From positions 1-43,193 of the forward strand of contig NZ_BLJG01000085.1 of assembly GCF_009932375.1 (NCBI RefSeq): a DNA stretch of 43,193 nt, written 5' to 3'. Positions 9,671-18,215 of this stretch are shown in pieces. Source of the stretch: Pseudomonas juntendi (GTDB taxonomy: Bacteria > Pseudomonadota > Gammaproteobacteria > Pseudomonadales > Pseudomonadaceae). Each line of letters starts with the position of its first letter. The stretch's first letter is position 1. The notes beneath the pieces are model-generated. The model did not search any database. It saw only the letters and a list, made by a program, of their open reading frames with translations, and was not told where the DNA came from. The translations under genes and the position numbers were made by a program.

Positions 9671-9715
9671 ATGTCCAATGACCTCCTGAGTCGTCCACGA
9701 GGAACGGCCCATTAA
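9671..9715 (+). CDS. Possible 14-codon leader mini-ORF overlapping the mreC start
   Basis: An ATG at 9671 opens a frame reading MSNDLLSRPRGTAH and ending in TAA at 9713-9715. Its stop overlaps the last base of the proposed mreC ATT start codon (9711-9713). No good ribosome site precedes the ATG. If translated, it could couple initiation of mreC to ribosomes arriving from upstream. It may equally be a chance frame. Confidence 0.25.
   Translation: MSNDLLSRPRGTAH
9699..9703 (+). promoter_or_regulatory. Ribosome binding site GAGGA that decides an ATT start for mreC
   Basis: GAGGA lies seven bases before ATT at 9711. In the mreC frame a stop occurs at 9687-9689, and no ATG, GTG or TTG exists between it and 9711. 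The next conventional start (GTG 9765) has no comparable site. Confidence 0.65.
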
Positions 9716-10766
9716 ACCGCTTTTCTCCAAGGGCCCTTCGCTGGGCGTTCGCCTGCTCGTTCTGGTGGTGCTGTCAGTCGCGTTGATGGTTGTCGACGCG
9801 CGCTTCGACGTGCTCAAACCGGTGCGCAGCCAGATGGGCCTGGTGCTGATGGAGTCGTACTGGATCACCGACTTGCCGCAGCGTGCCTGGCAGGGCGTGG
9901 CGGGCCAGTTCGGTAGCCGCACCGAACTGATTGCCGAAAACGAGAAGCTCAAGACCGAGGCCCTGCTGCTGCAGGGGCGCCTGCAGAAGCTGGCGGCCCT
10001 GACTGAGCAGAACGTGCGCCTGCGCGAACTGCTCAACTCCTCGGCGCTGGTCAACGAAAAGGTCGAAGTGGCCGAGCTGATCGGGGTCGACCCCAACCCC
10101 TTCACGCACCGTATCCTGATCAACAAGGGCGAGCGTGACGGCGTGTTCCTTGGCCAGCCGGTGCTCGATGCCCGGGGCCTGATGGGGCAGGTGGTCGAGT
10201 TGATGCCCTATACCTCGCGGGTTCTGCTGCTGACCGACACCACCCACAGCATTCCGGTGCAGGTCAACCGCAATGGCTTGCGCGCGATCGCCAGCGGTAC
10301 CGGTAACCCCGAGCGCCTGGAATTGCGCCATGTGGCCGATACCGCCGACATCAAGGAAGGCGACCTGCTGGTCAGTTCCGGCATGGGCCAGCGCTTCCCG
10401 GCCGGCTACCCGGTGGCCACCGTCAATGAAGTGATCCACGACTCCGGCCAGCCGTTCGCTATCGTGCGTGCCATCCCCACCGCCGCGCTCAACCGCAGCC
10501 GCTACATGCTGCTGGTGTTCAGTGACCGGCGCACCCCAGAGCAGCGTGCCACCGATGCTGCCATGGCCCAGGAAGAAGCCGACCGCAAGGGCACCGCGCC
10601 CGCCGGCCAGCCAGCCACAACCGGCGAGCAGGCCGCACCGGCCACGGGTACCCCTGCAGCGCCGGCCAGCCCGGCCACGCCAACGGCCCCGGCCGCGCAG
10701 CCTGCGGCCCCAAGTGCTGCCCCGGCGGCAGCGCCGGCTGCCCCCGCCCACACCCGGAGACAATGA
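9711..10766 (+). CDS. mreC: Rod shape-determining protein MreC, apparent ATT start
   Basis: Bitopic inner-membrane protein linking MreB filaments to periplasmic wall synthases. From ATT the protein is 351 residues and begins MIKPLFSKGPSLGVRLLVL, giving a basic cytoplasmic tail and a full-length membrane helix. Starting at GTG 9765 would leave only about ten hydrophobic residues. A coiled coil follows (about 60-110, ELIAENEKLKTEALLLQGRL), then the two beta-barrel domains (GERDGVFLGQPVLDARGLMG and DLLVSSGMGQRFPAGYPVA). The last 60 or so residues form an Ala/Pro/Thr-rich, probably disordered tail. The stop overlaps the mreD start. Confidence 0.93.
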   Translation: MKPLFSKGPSLGVRLLVLVVLSVALMVVDARFDVLKPVRSQMGLVLMESYWITDLPQRAWQGVAGQFGSRTELIAENEKLKTEALLLQGRLQKLAALTEQNVRLRELLNSSALVNEKVEVAELIGVDPNPFTHRILINKGERDGVFLGQPVLDARGLMGQVVELMPYTSRVLLLTDTTHSIPVQVNRNGLRAIASGTGNPERLELRHVADTADIKEGDLLVSSGMGQRFPAGYPVATVNEVIHDSGQPFAIVRAIPTAALNRSRYMLLVFSDRRTPEQRATDAAMAQEEADRKGTAPAGQPATTGEQAAPATGTPAAPASPATPTAPAAQPAAPSAAPAAAPAAPAHTRRQ

Positions 10767-11254
10767 TGGCTGCATCGCGCCGCAACAACGGCTGGGTGAT
10801 CTGGCTGACTTTCGCCATCGGCCTGCTGCTCAGCGTCTCGCCCATGCCGCAGTTCATGGAAGTGTTCCGGCCTATGTGGCTGGCCTTGCTGGTTTCGTTC
10901 TGGACCCTGGCCATGCCGCACAAGGTGGGCATGACCACAGCGTTCGTGCTGGGCCTGGCCGAGGATGTGCTGTACGGCACCTTGCTGGGGCAGAACGCAC
11001 TAATCCTTACCCTGATCACCTTCCTGGTGCTGTCCTTGCAGCAGCGCCTGCGCATGTTCCCCATGTGGCAGCAAAGCCTGGTCATTCTGGTGATCTTCGG
11101 CATTGCCCAGCTGATCCAGCTGTGGCTTAGCGCCCTGACCGGCAACCGTCTGCCCACCCTGGCATTGGTCTGGTCGGCGGTGATCAGCGCCTTGCTCTGG
11201 CCGTGGATCAGTTTCGCCCTGCGCGACCTGCGTCGCCGCTTGCGTATCAACTGA
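10766..11254 (+). CDS. mreD: Rod shape-determining protein MreD
   Basis: Small polytopic inner-membrane protein (162 residues from ATG 10766) of the elongasome, partner of MreC. It shows about five hydrophobic helices, with the family stretches MPHKVGMTTAFVLGLAEDVL and GTLLGQNALILTLITF. GGAG at 10756-10759 favours the ATG at 10766; ATG at 10763 is also in frame. The start overlaps the mreC stop (TGATG), so the two are probably coupled. The RDLRRRLRIN end is a basic cytoplasmic tail. Confidence 0.94.
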   Translation: MAASRRNNGWVIWLTFAIGLLLSVSPMPQFMEVFRPMWLALLVSFWTLAMPHKVGMTTAFVLGLAEDVLYGTLLGQNALILTLITFLVLSLQQRLRMFPMWQQSLVILVIFGIAQLIQLWLSALTGNRLPTLALVWSAVISALLWPWISFALRDLRRRLRIN

Positions 11255-11286
11255 CGGCGATGCGCCGCTGACAGGGAGATGTCTGC

Positions 11287-11925
11287 ATGAACCCGCTTTA
11301 CCTGGCCTCCGGCTCGCCTCGCCGCCGTGAATTGCTGACCCAGATCGGCGTGCCGTTCAGCGTCATCAGCGCCCCCATCGACGAAACCCCGCTGGCCGAT
11401 GAAAGCGCCCAGGCTTACGTCGAGCGTCTGGCCCGGGCCAAGGCTGCCGCCGGCCTGGCCTGCCTCGCCCACCCCGACAACGCCACGGCCCCCGAGCGCC
11501 GTGCTGTGGTGCTTGGTGCAGACACGGCAGTGGTGCTCGAGGGGCGTATTCTGGGTAAACCGCAAAGCCGCGACGATGCCTTGGCCATGCTGGCTGATCT
11601 GGCTGGCCGCGAGCACCAGGTGCTGACCGCCGTCGCTTTGACCGATGGCCTGCGCGTGCGCAGCCTGTGCGTGGCCAGCAGCGTGCATTTTCGCCCGATC
11701 GGTGCCGACGAAGCGCAACGTTACTGGGCCAGCGGCGAGCCGGCGGACAAGGCAGGCGGTTATGCCATCCAGGGCCTGGGTGCGGTGTTCGTCACCGGCC
11801 TGGCCGGCAGCTATTCGGCAGTGGTCGGTTTGCCGCTGTGTGAAACCGCAGAATTGCTCGGCCAGTTTGGCATTGCCTGCTGGCAGCCGCTCGTGCCTGC
11901 AACAGAGGTAACAAACCCGCGGTAG
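11287..11925 (+). CDS. maf: Maf-family nucleoside triphosphate pyrophosphatase (YhdE type)
   Basis: House-cleaning enzyme that hydrolyses dTTP, UTP and modified pyrimidine nucleotides to the monophosphate and pyrophosphate. The 212 residues contain the N-terminal [12 protein letters not shown] loop, the catalytic Asp79 in [18 protein letters not shown], and the KAGGYAIQG motif, which identifies the dTTP/UTP-specific YhdE group rather than YceF. The position between mreD and rng matches the E. coli order mreBCD-yhdE-rng. AGGGAG lies ahead of the start. Confidence 0.95.
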   Translation: MNPLYLASGSPRRRELLTQIGVPFSVISAPIDETPLADESAQAYVERLARAKAAAGLACLAHPDNATAPERRAVVLGADTAVVLEGRILGKPQSRDDALAMLADLAGREHQVLTAVALTDGLRVRSLCVASSVHFRPIGADEAQRYWASGEPADKAGGYAIQGLGAVFVTGLAGSYSAVVGLPLCETAELLGQFGIACWQPLVPATEVTNPR

Positions 11926-11979
11926 CCAGCTCTGCCTTCGCCATCCATCATTACAAGAAACTTTTGACGAGAGCCTGCC

Positions 11980-13437
11980 ATGAGTGAAGAGATCCTGATC
12001 AACATCACCCCGATGGAGTCACGCGTGGCGGTGGTGGAAAACGGGGTGCTGCAGGAAGTGCACGTCGAGCGCACTCAGCGCCGTGGCATCGTCGGCAATA
12101 TCTACAAGGGCAAGGTGGTGCGTGTGCTGCCAGGCATGCAGGCCGCCTTCGTCGACATTGGCCTGGAACGCGCGGCGTTCATCCATGCTTCGGAAATTTC
12201 CCAGCGCGAAGGCTCGGCGGTCGAGAACATCACGGCGCTGGTGCACGAGGGCCAGGCGCTGGTGGTACAAGTGACCAAGGACCCGATTGGCACCAAAGGC
12301 GCGCGCCTGACCACGCAGTTGTCGATCCCTTCGCGTTATCTGGTGTACATGCCGCGCAGCAGCCACGTTGGCATTTCCCTGAAGATCGAAGATGAAGCCG
12401 AGCGTGAGCGCCTCAAGCAGGTGGTCAGCAACTGCATGGAGAGCGAGAACATCAAGGATGCCGGCGGGTTCATCCTGCGCACTGCCGCCGAAGGCGCACG
12501 GGCCGAGGAAATCCTGCAGGACATCCGCTACCTGCGCCGCCTGTGGGAGCAAATCGGCAGCCAGATCAAGACCTGCGGTGCACCGACGGTCATCTACGAA
12601 GACCTGGGCCTGGCCCTGCGAACCCTGCGGGACCTGGTCAACCCGAAGATCGAGAAGATCCGCATCGACTCGCGGGAAACCTTCCAGAAAACCATGCAGT
12701 TCGTGAGCGAACTCATGCCGGAAATCGCCGACCGCCTCGAGCACTACCCTGGCGAGCGGCCGATCTTCGATCTGTACGGCGTCGAGGACGAAATACAGCG
12801 TGCGCTGGAGCGCAAGGTGCCGCTCAAGTCGGGTGGCTATCTGGTGGTGGACCCGGCCGAGGCGATGACCACCATCGACGTCAACACCGGGGCTTTCGTC
12901 GGGCATCGCAACCTTGAAGAAACCATCTTCAAGACCAACCTCGAGGCCGCTACCGCCATCGCCCGGCAGCTGCGCCTGCGCAACATCGGCGGCATCATCA
13001 TCATCGACTTCATCGACATGGAAGATGAAGAGCACCAGCGCCAGGTTCTGCGCACCCTGGAAAAACAGCTGGAACGCGACCATGCCAAGACCAACATCAT
13101 CGGCATCACTGAGCTGGGCCTGGTGCAGATGACCCGCAAGCGCACGCGCGAAAGCCTGGAGCAGGTGCTGTGCGAGCCCTGCCTGGCTTGCCAGGGGCGT
13201 GGCAAGCTGAAAACCCCCGAGACCATCTGTTACGAAATTTTCCGCGAGATCCTGCGTGAGGCCCGTGCTTACCAGGCCGAAGGCTACCGTGTGCTGGCCA
13301 ACCAGAAGGTGGTTGACCGCCTGCTGGACGAAGAGTCGGGCAACGTTGCCGAACTGGAAGCCTTCATCGGTAGAACCATTCGCTTCCAGGTCGAGTCGAT
13401 GTATTCGCAGGAACAATACGACGTGGTGCTGCTCTGA
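11980..13437 (+). CDS. rng: Ribonuclease G
   Basis: Endoribonuclease that matures the 5' end of 16S rRNA and degrades some messages. The 485 residues comprise an S1 domain (about 35-125, RRGIVGNIYKGKVVRVLPGM), a 5'-sensor/RNase H-like region and the catalytic DNase I-like part. The metal-binding aspartates are Asp300 in TIDVNTGAFVG and Asp343 in IDFIDMEDEEH. The zinc-link Cys motif CEPCLACQGRG follows. The large C-terminal scaffold of RNase E is absent, so this is RNase G. It follows maf by 54 bases in the mre-rng-yhdP run. Confidence 0.97.
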   Translation: MSEEILINITPMESRVAVVENGVLQEVHVERTQRRGIVGNIYKGKVVRVLPGMQAAFVDIGLERAAFIHASEISQREGSAVENITALVHEGQALVVQVTKDPIGTKGARLTTQLSIPSRYLVYMPRSSHVGISLKIEDEAERERLKQVVSNCMESENIKDAGGFILRTAAEGARAEEILQDIRYLRRLWEQIGSQIKTCGAPTVIYEDLGLALRTLRDLVNPKIEKIRIDSRETFQKTMQFVSELMPEIADRLEHYPGERPIFDLYGVEDEIQRALERKVPLKSGGYLVVDPAEAMTTIDVNTGAFVGHRNLEETIFKTNLEAATAIARQLRLRNIGGIIIIDFIDMEDEEHQRQVLRTLEKQLERDHAKTNIIGITELGLVQMTRKRTRESLEQVLCEPCLACQGRGKLKTPETICYEIFREILREARAYQAEGYRVLANQKVVDRLLDEESGNVAELEAFIGRTIRFQVESMYSQEQYDVVLL

Positions 13438-13525
13438 GGCCCTCAGCAACACGTCGCTGCCTCGTCGCGCTGGCGAAACCCGTGCGACGGGCCATCATGG
13501 ATAAACGACTTGGAGGGCCACGGCC

Positions 13526-16500
13526 ATGGGACGTCTGACCCGCGTTCTTGTTGCCTTGACCCGCTGGGGGCTGGGCATATGCGCCTTGTTGGCGATATTG
13601 GTGGCGCTGTATGTCAGCCTCGGCCGTGCATTGATACCCCTGGTAGCCGAGTACCGTGCCGACGTGCAGAGCAAGGCCGAGCAAGCGCTTGGCATGCCGG
13701 TACATGTGGGCGCCCTGGAGGGGCGCTGGAGCGGCCTGGCGCCGGTATTGCGGGTGCGCGACCTGCAACTGGGCGAAGGTGCCAAGGCGTTGCGCCTGGA
13801 TGAGGTCATGGTCGTGCCTGATGTATGGGCCAGCCTGCTGGCGCGTGAGGTACGCCTGTCGCGTATCCAGCTCGGTGGCCTGCAATTGATCGTGCGCGAG
13901 AACGGGCAGGGCGCCTGGAACCTCGAGGGCCTGCCGCAGCAGGACGATACGCCGCTGAACCCTGCCGAGTTGCTGCAGCGCCTGCGCCAACTGGGCCGCG
14001 TCGATGTGTTCGACAGCCAGGTCACCTTGCACCCGTGGCAGCGTGACCCGCTGACCCTGACGTATGTGAGTGCCGGCTTGCAGGCCGGCCCCTCGCGGCA
14101 GGCCCTGGACCTGCGGGCGACGCTGCCCGATGGCCAGCCCCTGGCGATGAACCTGCGCAGTCGTGTTTCTGCCGAGGCTTGGCGTGACGGCCAGGTCGAG
14201 GCCTACCTGAGCCTGCCGCAAAGCGACTGGTCGCAGTGGTTGCCGCCCAGCCTGCTGGGCCAATGGCATGCCGACGCACTGCGTGCAGGCGGCGAGTTCT
14301 GGGTCGATTGGGGCAAGGGGCAGTTGCAGAAGGCCGTGGTGCGGCTCAATGCCCCTGAGCTCAAAGGCGCCTACAGCGGGCGCAAGGCCGCCATGTTGAG
14401 CAACCTGGCCATGGGCGCCTGGTTCCAGCGCCGGGACCAGGGCTTCGACGTTGTGGTCGACTCGCTGGCCATGGACCTCGGTAAAAGCCGTTGGGAGACG
14501 CACCTGCAGGTGCAGCAGCGCCCCGGTGAGCAGTCGGCCGATGAGAGCTGGCAGGTGCAGGCCGATCGGCTCGACCTCACGCCCCTGACCCCGCTGATCG
14601 AGGCCCTGGCACCGCTACCCGACGCGGCCATGGCGGCGGTCACTGGCCTGAAGGTGACCGGTGGTCTGCGCAACGTGCGGCTGCAGGCCCGGCCCAAGGC
14701 CGAAGGCGACCAGCGCCTGCAGTTCGAGGCCAACCTGGACAAGGTCGGTTTCAATGCTTATCACAGTGCCCCGGCTGCGGGTAACGTCAGCGGCAGTATC
14801 AGTGGCGACCTGGGCCACGGCGAGCTGCGCCTGGACACTGAAGCCTTCATGCTGCACTTGTACCCGATCTTCGCCAAACCCTGGCACTACCAGAAGGCCA
14901 ACGCGCGCTTGACCTGGGTGCTGGACAAGCAGGGCTTCACCCTTGTCGCGCCCTACCTGAAGGTGCTGGGCGAAGAAGGCAAGATTGCCGGCGATTTCCT
15001 GATTCGCCTGCTGTTCGAGGAAGGCCGCGAGGACTACATGGACCTGCGCGTCGGCCTGACCGACGGCGATGGCCGGTATACCGCCAAGTATCTGCCCGAA
15101 GTGCTCAGCCCGGCCCTCGACGAGTGGCTGCGCAGCGCCATCGTCAAGGGCGCGGTGGACGAAGGCTATTTCCAGTACCAGGGCTCGCTGAACCATGGCG
15201 CGGCGCCAGAGGCACGCAGTATCAGCCTGTTCTTCAAGGTGCATGACGCCGCACTGGACTTCCAGCCGGGCTGGCCGCAAGTCCAGCATGTGGATGGCGA
15301 CGTCTTCATCGAGGACAGCGGCGTGCGGGTCAAGGCCCGGCGGGGGGTGCTGCTGGACACCCAGGTCAGTGACGTCGACGTCGACATCCCGCATGTCGAC
15401 GAGGGCCAGCAGAGCCACCTGTTCCTGACGGGCAATTTCGATGGCAGCCTGGGTGATGGCCTGAAGATCCTCAAGCAAGCGCCTATCGGCACCGGTGAGA
15501 TCTTCGCCGATTGGGAGGGTGAAGGGCCGCTGAAGGGTAAGCTCAAGCTCGATATCCCGCTGGCTCACGGGCAGCGGCCCAAAGTGCAGGTAGACTTCGC
15601 CACCCATGACGCGCGCCTGAAGGTCGCCCCGCCCACCCTTGAGCTGAGCCGCTTGAAAGGTGACTTCAGCTTCGATTTCGACAAAGGCCTCAGCGGCAAG
15701 GGCATCAGCCTGCAGGCCTTCGGCAAGCCCGTCACGGCGCAGATAACGGCCGAGGGCCAACCCGGGCAGATGCAGACCCGCATCGATGCCAATGGCCAGG
15801 TAGCGCTCAAGGCGTTGACCGACTGGCTGCAGTTCAAGCAAGCCCTGCCGGCTTCCGGCGACCTGCCTTACCAGTTGCAACTGAGCCTGGGCAGCCGGGA
15901 CAATCGTTTGAGCGTCAACTCCAGCCTCAAGGGGCTGGCGGTCGACTTGCCAGCGCCATTCGGCAAGGCGGCCGCGGAAACCCGCGACAGCCGCTTCAGC
16001 ATGACGCTACAGGGCCCGGAGCGGCGTTTCGACGCCGGCTACGGTGACCTTGCCCGTGCTGCCTACGCCGCGCCGGCCGACAAGCTCGGCCAAGGCCGGG
16101 GCGAGTTGTTGCTGGGCACCGGTGACGCCCAATTGCCTGCTGCACAGGGCCTGCGCGTGCGTGGGCGCCTGGAAACGCTGGACCTGGCCCCTTGGCAAGA
16201 GCAGGCCTCACGGCTGGGCGGAGACGACCCAGGTGGCAGTGCGCGGCAGATGCTGCAAAGCGTGGACCTGAGCATTGGCCAGCTCAAGGCGTTTGGCACC
16301 GAGCTGAACCAGGCCCTGGTACGGTTGAGCCGAGGCGGCCCCGCCTGGGACCTGCGCCTCGACAGCCAGGAAGTCATCGGCGATGCCCGCGTGCCGGATG
16401 CCAAGGGTGCGCCGATGGTCGTGCGCCTGCAGACGCTGCGGCTTCCAGCGCCCAGCCCTGCGGAAAAACAAGCCCAGGAGCGCGCCGAAGATGGGCCGGA

Positions 16501-17347
16501 CCCGCTTGCCACCTTCGACCCACGCAAAGTCCCGGCGCTGGACCTGAGCATCGACAAGCTGTACCGCGGTGACGACCTGTTCGGCAGCGCCTCGATCAAG
16601 CTGCGGCCTACTGCACGCGGGGTGGCCGCCAGCGATATCGCTCTTGACTTCAAGGGCCTGCGCATTGGCGGTGGTGGTGGCTGGGAAGGCGAAACGGGCA
16701 AGACCAGCAGCTGGTACAAAGGCCGCCTGCAAGGCAAGAACCTGGGCGACGTGCTCAAGGCCTGGGGCTTTGCCCCGACCGTCACCAGCCGCGACTTCCG
16801 CCTGGACGTGGACGGCCGCTGGCCAGGCTCGCCGGCTGCCGTCAGCCTGACGCGCTTCTCGGGCAGCATGGACGCGGCGTTGCGGTCTGGCCAGTTCGTC
16901 GAGGTCGATGGCAGTGCCCAGGCGTTGCGGGTCTTTGGCCTGCTCAACTTCAATTCGATTGGCCGACGCCTGCGGTTGGACTTCTCCGACCTGTTCGACA
17001 AAGGCCTGGCCTATGACCGGGTCAAAGGCCTGCTGGCGGCCAGCAATGGCGTGTACGTGACCCGCGAACCGATCACCATGACCGGCCCGTCGAGCAGCTT
17101 CGAGCTGGAGGGCACATTGGACCTGGTACGTGACCAGGTCAATGCCAACCTGCAGGTGAGCCTGCCGGTGACCAACAACCTGCCGCTGGCCGCGTTGATC
17201 GTGGGAGCGCCAGCCGTGGGCGGGGCGTTGTTCCTGGTCGACCGGCTGATCGGCGACCGCGTCTCGCGTTTTGCCAGCGTGCATTACCGTGTCGAAGGGC
17301 CGTGGAAAGAGCCTAGAATCACCTTTGTGAAACCCTTCGAGAAATAG
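13526..17347 (+). CDS. yhdP: YhdP, large AsmA-like protein for outer-membrane phospholipid supply
   Basis: Protein of 1273 residues, the usual size for YhdP (about 1270). One N-terminal membrane helix (about 12-35) anchors a very long periplasmic part that should form a beta-groove bridge. C-terminal AsmA-like features include GSMDAALRSGQFVEVDGSAQ and LLNFNSIGRRLRLDFSDLF, followed by a hydrophobic stretch (NNLPLAALIVGAPAVGGALF). In E. coli, YhdP, TamB and YdbH together carry phospholipids to the outer membrane. GGAGGG lies before the ATG. It lies 88 bases after rng and 14 bases before the amidase gene. No frameshift was seen. Confidence 0.93.
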   Translation: MGRLTRVLVALTRWGLGICALLAILVALYVSLGRALIPLVAEYRADVQSKAEQALGMPVHVGALEGRWSGLAPVLRVRDLQLGEGAKALRLDEVMVVPDVWASLLAREVRLSRIQLGGLQLIVRENGQGAWNLEGLPQQDDTPLNPAELLQRLRQLGRVDVFDSQVTLHPWQRDPLTLTYVSAGLQAGPSRQALDLRATLPDGQPLAMNLRSRVSAEAWRDGQVEAYLSLPQSDWSQWLPPSLLGQWHADALRAGGEFWVDWGKGQLQKAVVRLNAPELKGAYSGRKAAMLSNLAMGAWFQRRDQGFDVVVDSLAMDLGKSRWETHLQVQQRPGEQSADESWQVQADRLDLTPLTPLIEALAPLPDAAMAAVTGLKVTGGLRNVRLQARPKAEGDQRLQFEANLDKVGFNAYHSAPAAGNVSGSISGDLGHGELRLDTEAFMLHLYPIFAKPWHYQKANARLTWVLDKQGFTLVAPYLKVLGEEGKIAGDFLIRLLFEEGREDYMDLRVGLTDGDGRYTAKYLPEVLSPALDEWLRSAIVKGAVDEGYFQYQGSLNHGAAPEARSISLFFKVHDAALDFQPGWPQVQHVDGDVFIEDSGVRVKARRGVLLDTQVSDVDVDIPHVDEGQQSHLFLTGNFDGSLGDGLKILKQAPIGTGEIFADWEGEGPLKGKLKLDIPLAHGQRPKVQVDFATHDARLKVAPPTLELSRLKGDFSFDFDKGLSGKGISLQAFGKPVTAQITAEGQPGQMQTRIDANGQVALKALTDWLQFKQALPASGDLPYQLQLSLGSRDNRLSVNSSLKGLAVDLPAPFGKAAAETRDSRFSMTLQGPERRFDAGYGDLARAAYAAPADKLGQGRGELLLGTGDAQLPAAQGLRVRGRLETLDLAPWQEQASRLGGDDPGGSARQMLQSVDLSIGQLKAFGTELNQALVRLSRGGPAWDLRLDSQEVIGDARVPDAKGAPMVVRLQTLRLPAPSPAEKQAQERAEDGPDPLATFDPRKVPALDLSIDKLYRGDDLFGSASIKLRPTARGVAASDIALDFKGLRIGGGGGWEGETGKTSSWYKGRLQGKNLGDVLKAWGFAPTVTSRDFRLDVDGRWPGSPAAVSLTRFSGSMDAALRSGQFVEVDGSAQALRVFGLLNFNSIGRRLRLDFSDLFDKGLAYDRVKGLLAASNGVYVTREPITMTGPSSSFELEGTLDLVRDQVNANLQVSLPVTNNLPLAALIVGAPAVGGALFLVDRLIGDRVSRFASVHYRVEGPWKEPRITFVKPFEK

Positions 17348-17361
17348 TGCCAGGAGTGCCC

Positions 17362-18213
17362 ATGAAGGCAGCGGTGATCCAGATGGTCAGCCAGGACGAC
17401 GTGCTGGCCAACCTGCAGCGTGCCGGTGCCTTGCTGGAGCAGGCTGCACAGGGTGGTGCGCGGCTGGCGGTGCTGCCGGAAAACTTCGCTGCCATGGGTC
17501 GCAAGGACGCCGCTGCCATCGGCCGAGCCGAGGCATCGGGGAACGGGCCTATCCTGCCATGGTTGAAACGTACCGCCCGCGACCTCAGGTTATGGATAGT
17601 CGCCGGTACCATGCCCTTGCCACCGGTCGGCCAGCCCGACGCAAAGGCACACGCCTGCTCGCTGCTGATCGATGAGCACGGTGAAGTGGCTGCGCGCTAT
17701 GACAAGCTGCACTTGTTCGACGTGGACGTTGCCGATAACCGCGGCCGCTACCGTGAATCGGATGATTTTGCCCATGGCGCACACGTGGTGGTAGCGGACA
17801 CGCCGGTCGGCCGGCTGGGGTTGAGCGTATGTTACGACTTGCGCTTCCCAGAGTTGTACAGCGCGTTGCGTGCCGCTGGCGCGGAACTGATCAGCGCACC
17901 GGCGGCCTTCACTGCGGTAACCGGCGCAGCACACTGGGACGTGCTGGTGCGCGCCCGGGCCATCGAGACCCAGTGCTACCTGTTGGCGGCAGCGCAGGGC
18001 GGTACCCACCCAGGCCCACGGGAAACCCATGGCCATGCGGCGATCGTCGACCCTTGGGGGCGGATCGTGGCACAACAGGCGCAAGGCGAAGCGGTATTGC
18101 TTGCCAAGCGCGACATTGAAGAACAGGCGTCCATCCGGGCGCGCATGCCGGTGGTATCGCACCGGCGCTTTTTTTCGCAGGACGCATTGCGGCCTGCGCC
18201 CACCTTGGAGTGA
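17362..18213 (+). CDS. Carbon-nitrogen hydrolase, Nit1/deaminated glutathione amidase type
   Basis: Cytoplasmic nitrilase-superfamily amidase of 283 residues. The catalytic Glu-Lys-Cys triad is Glu40 (LPENFAAMG), Lys115 ([11 protein letters not shown]) and Cys157 ([12 protein letters not shown]). The KLHLFDVD and [10 protein letters not shown] signatures place it in the Nit1 branch, whose members repair deaminated glutathione produced by aminotransferase side reactions. The ATG at 17362 has AGGAG six bases upstream; the earlier in-frame GTG at 17347 overlaps the yhdP stop and is not needed. The yhdP-nit-tldD order is common in gamma-proteobacteria. Exact substrate is inferred. Confidence 0.92.
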   Translation: MKAAVIQMVSQDDVLANLQRAGALLEQAAQGGARLAVLPENFAAMGRKDAAAIGRAEASGNGPILPWLKRTARDLRLWIVAGTMPLPPVGQPDAKAHACSLLIDEHGEVAARYDKLHLFDVDVADNRGRYRESDDFAHGAHVVVADTPVGRLGLSVCYDLRFPELYSALRAAGAELISAPAAFTAVTGAAHWDVLVRARAIETQCYLLAAAQGGTHPGPRETHGHAAIVDPWGRIVAQQAQGEAVLLAKRDIEEQASIRARMPVVSHRRFFSQDALRPAPTLE

Positions 18214-18215
18214 CT

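Noticed and set aside
12019..13452. A 477-codon open frame opposite rng
   Set aside because: The catalytic motifs of RNase G are on the plus strand; the antisense translation has no domain signature.
14615..17284. Long open frames opposite yhdP
   Set aside because: Antisense to an intact 1273-residue family member, with biased composition only.
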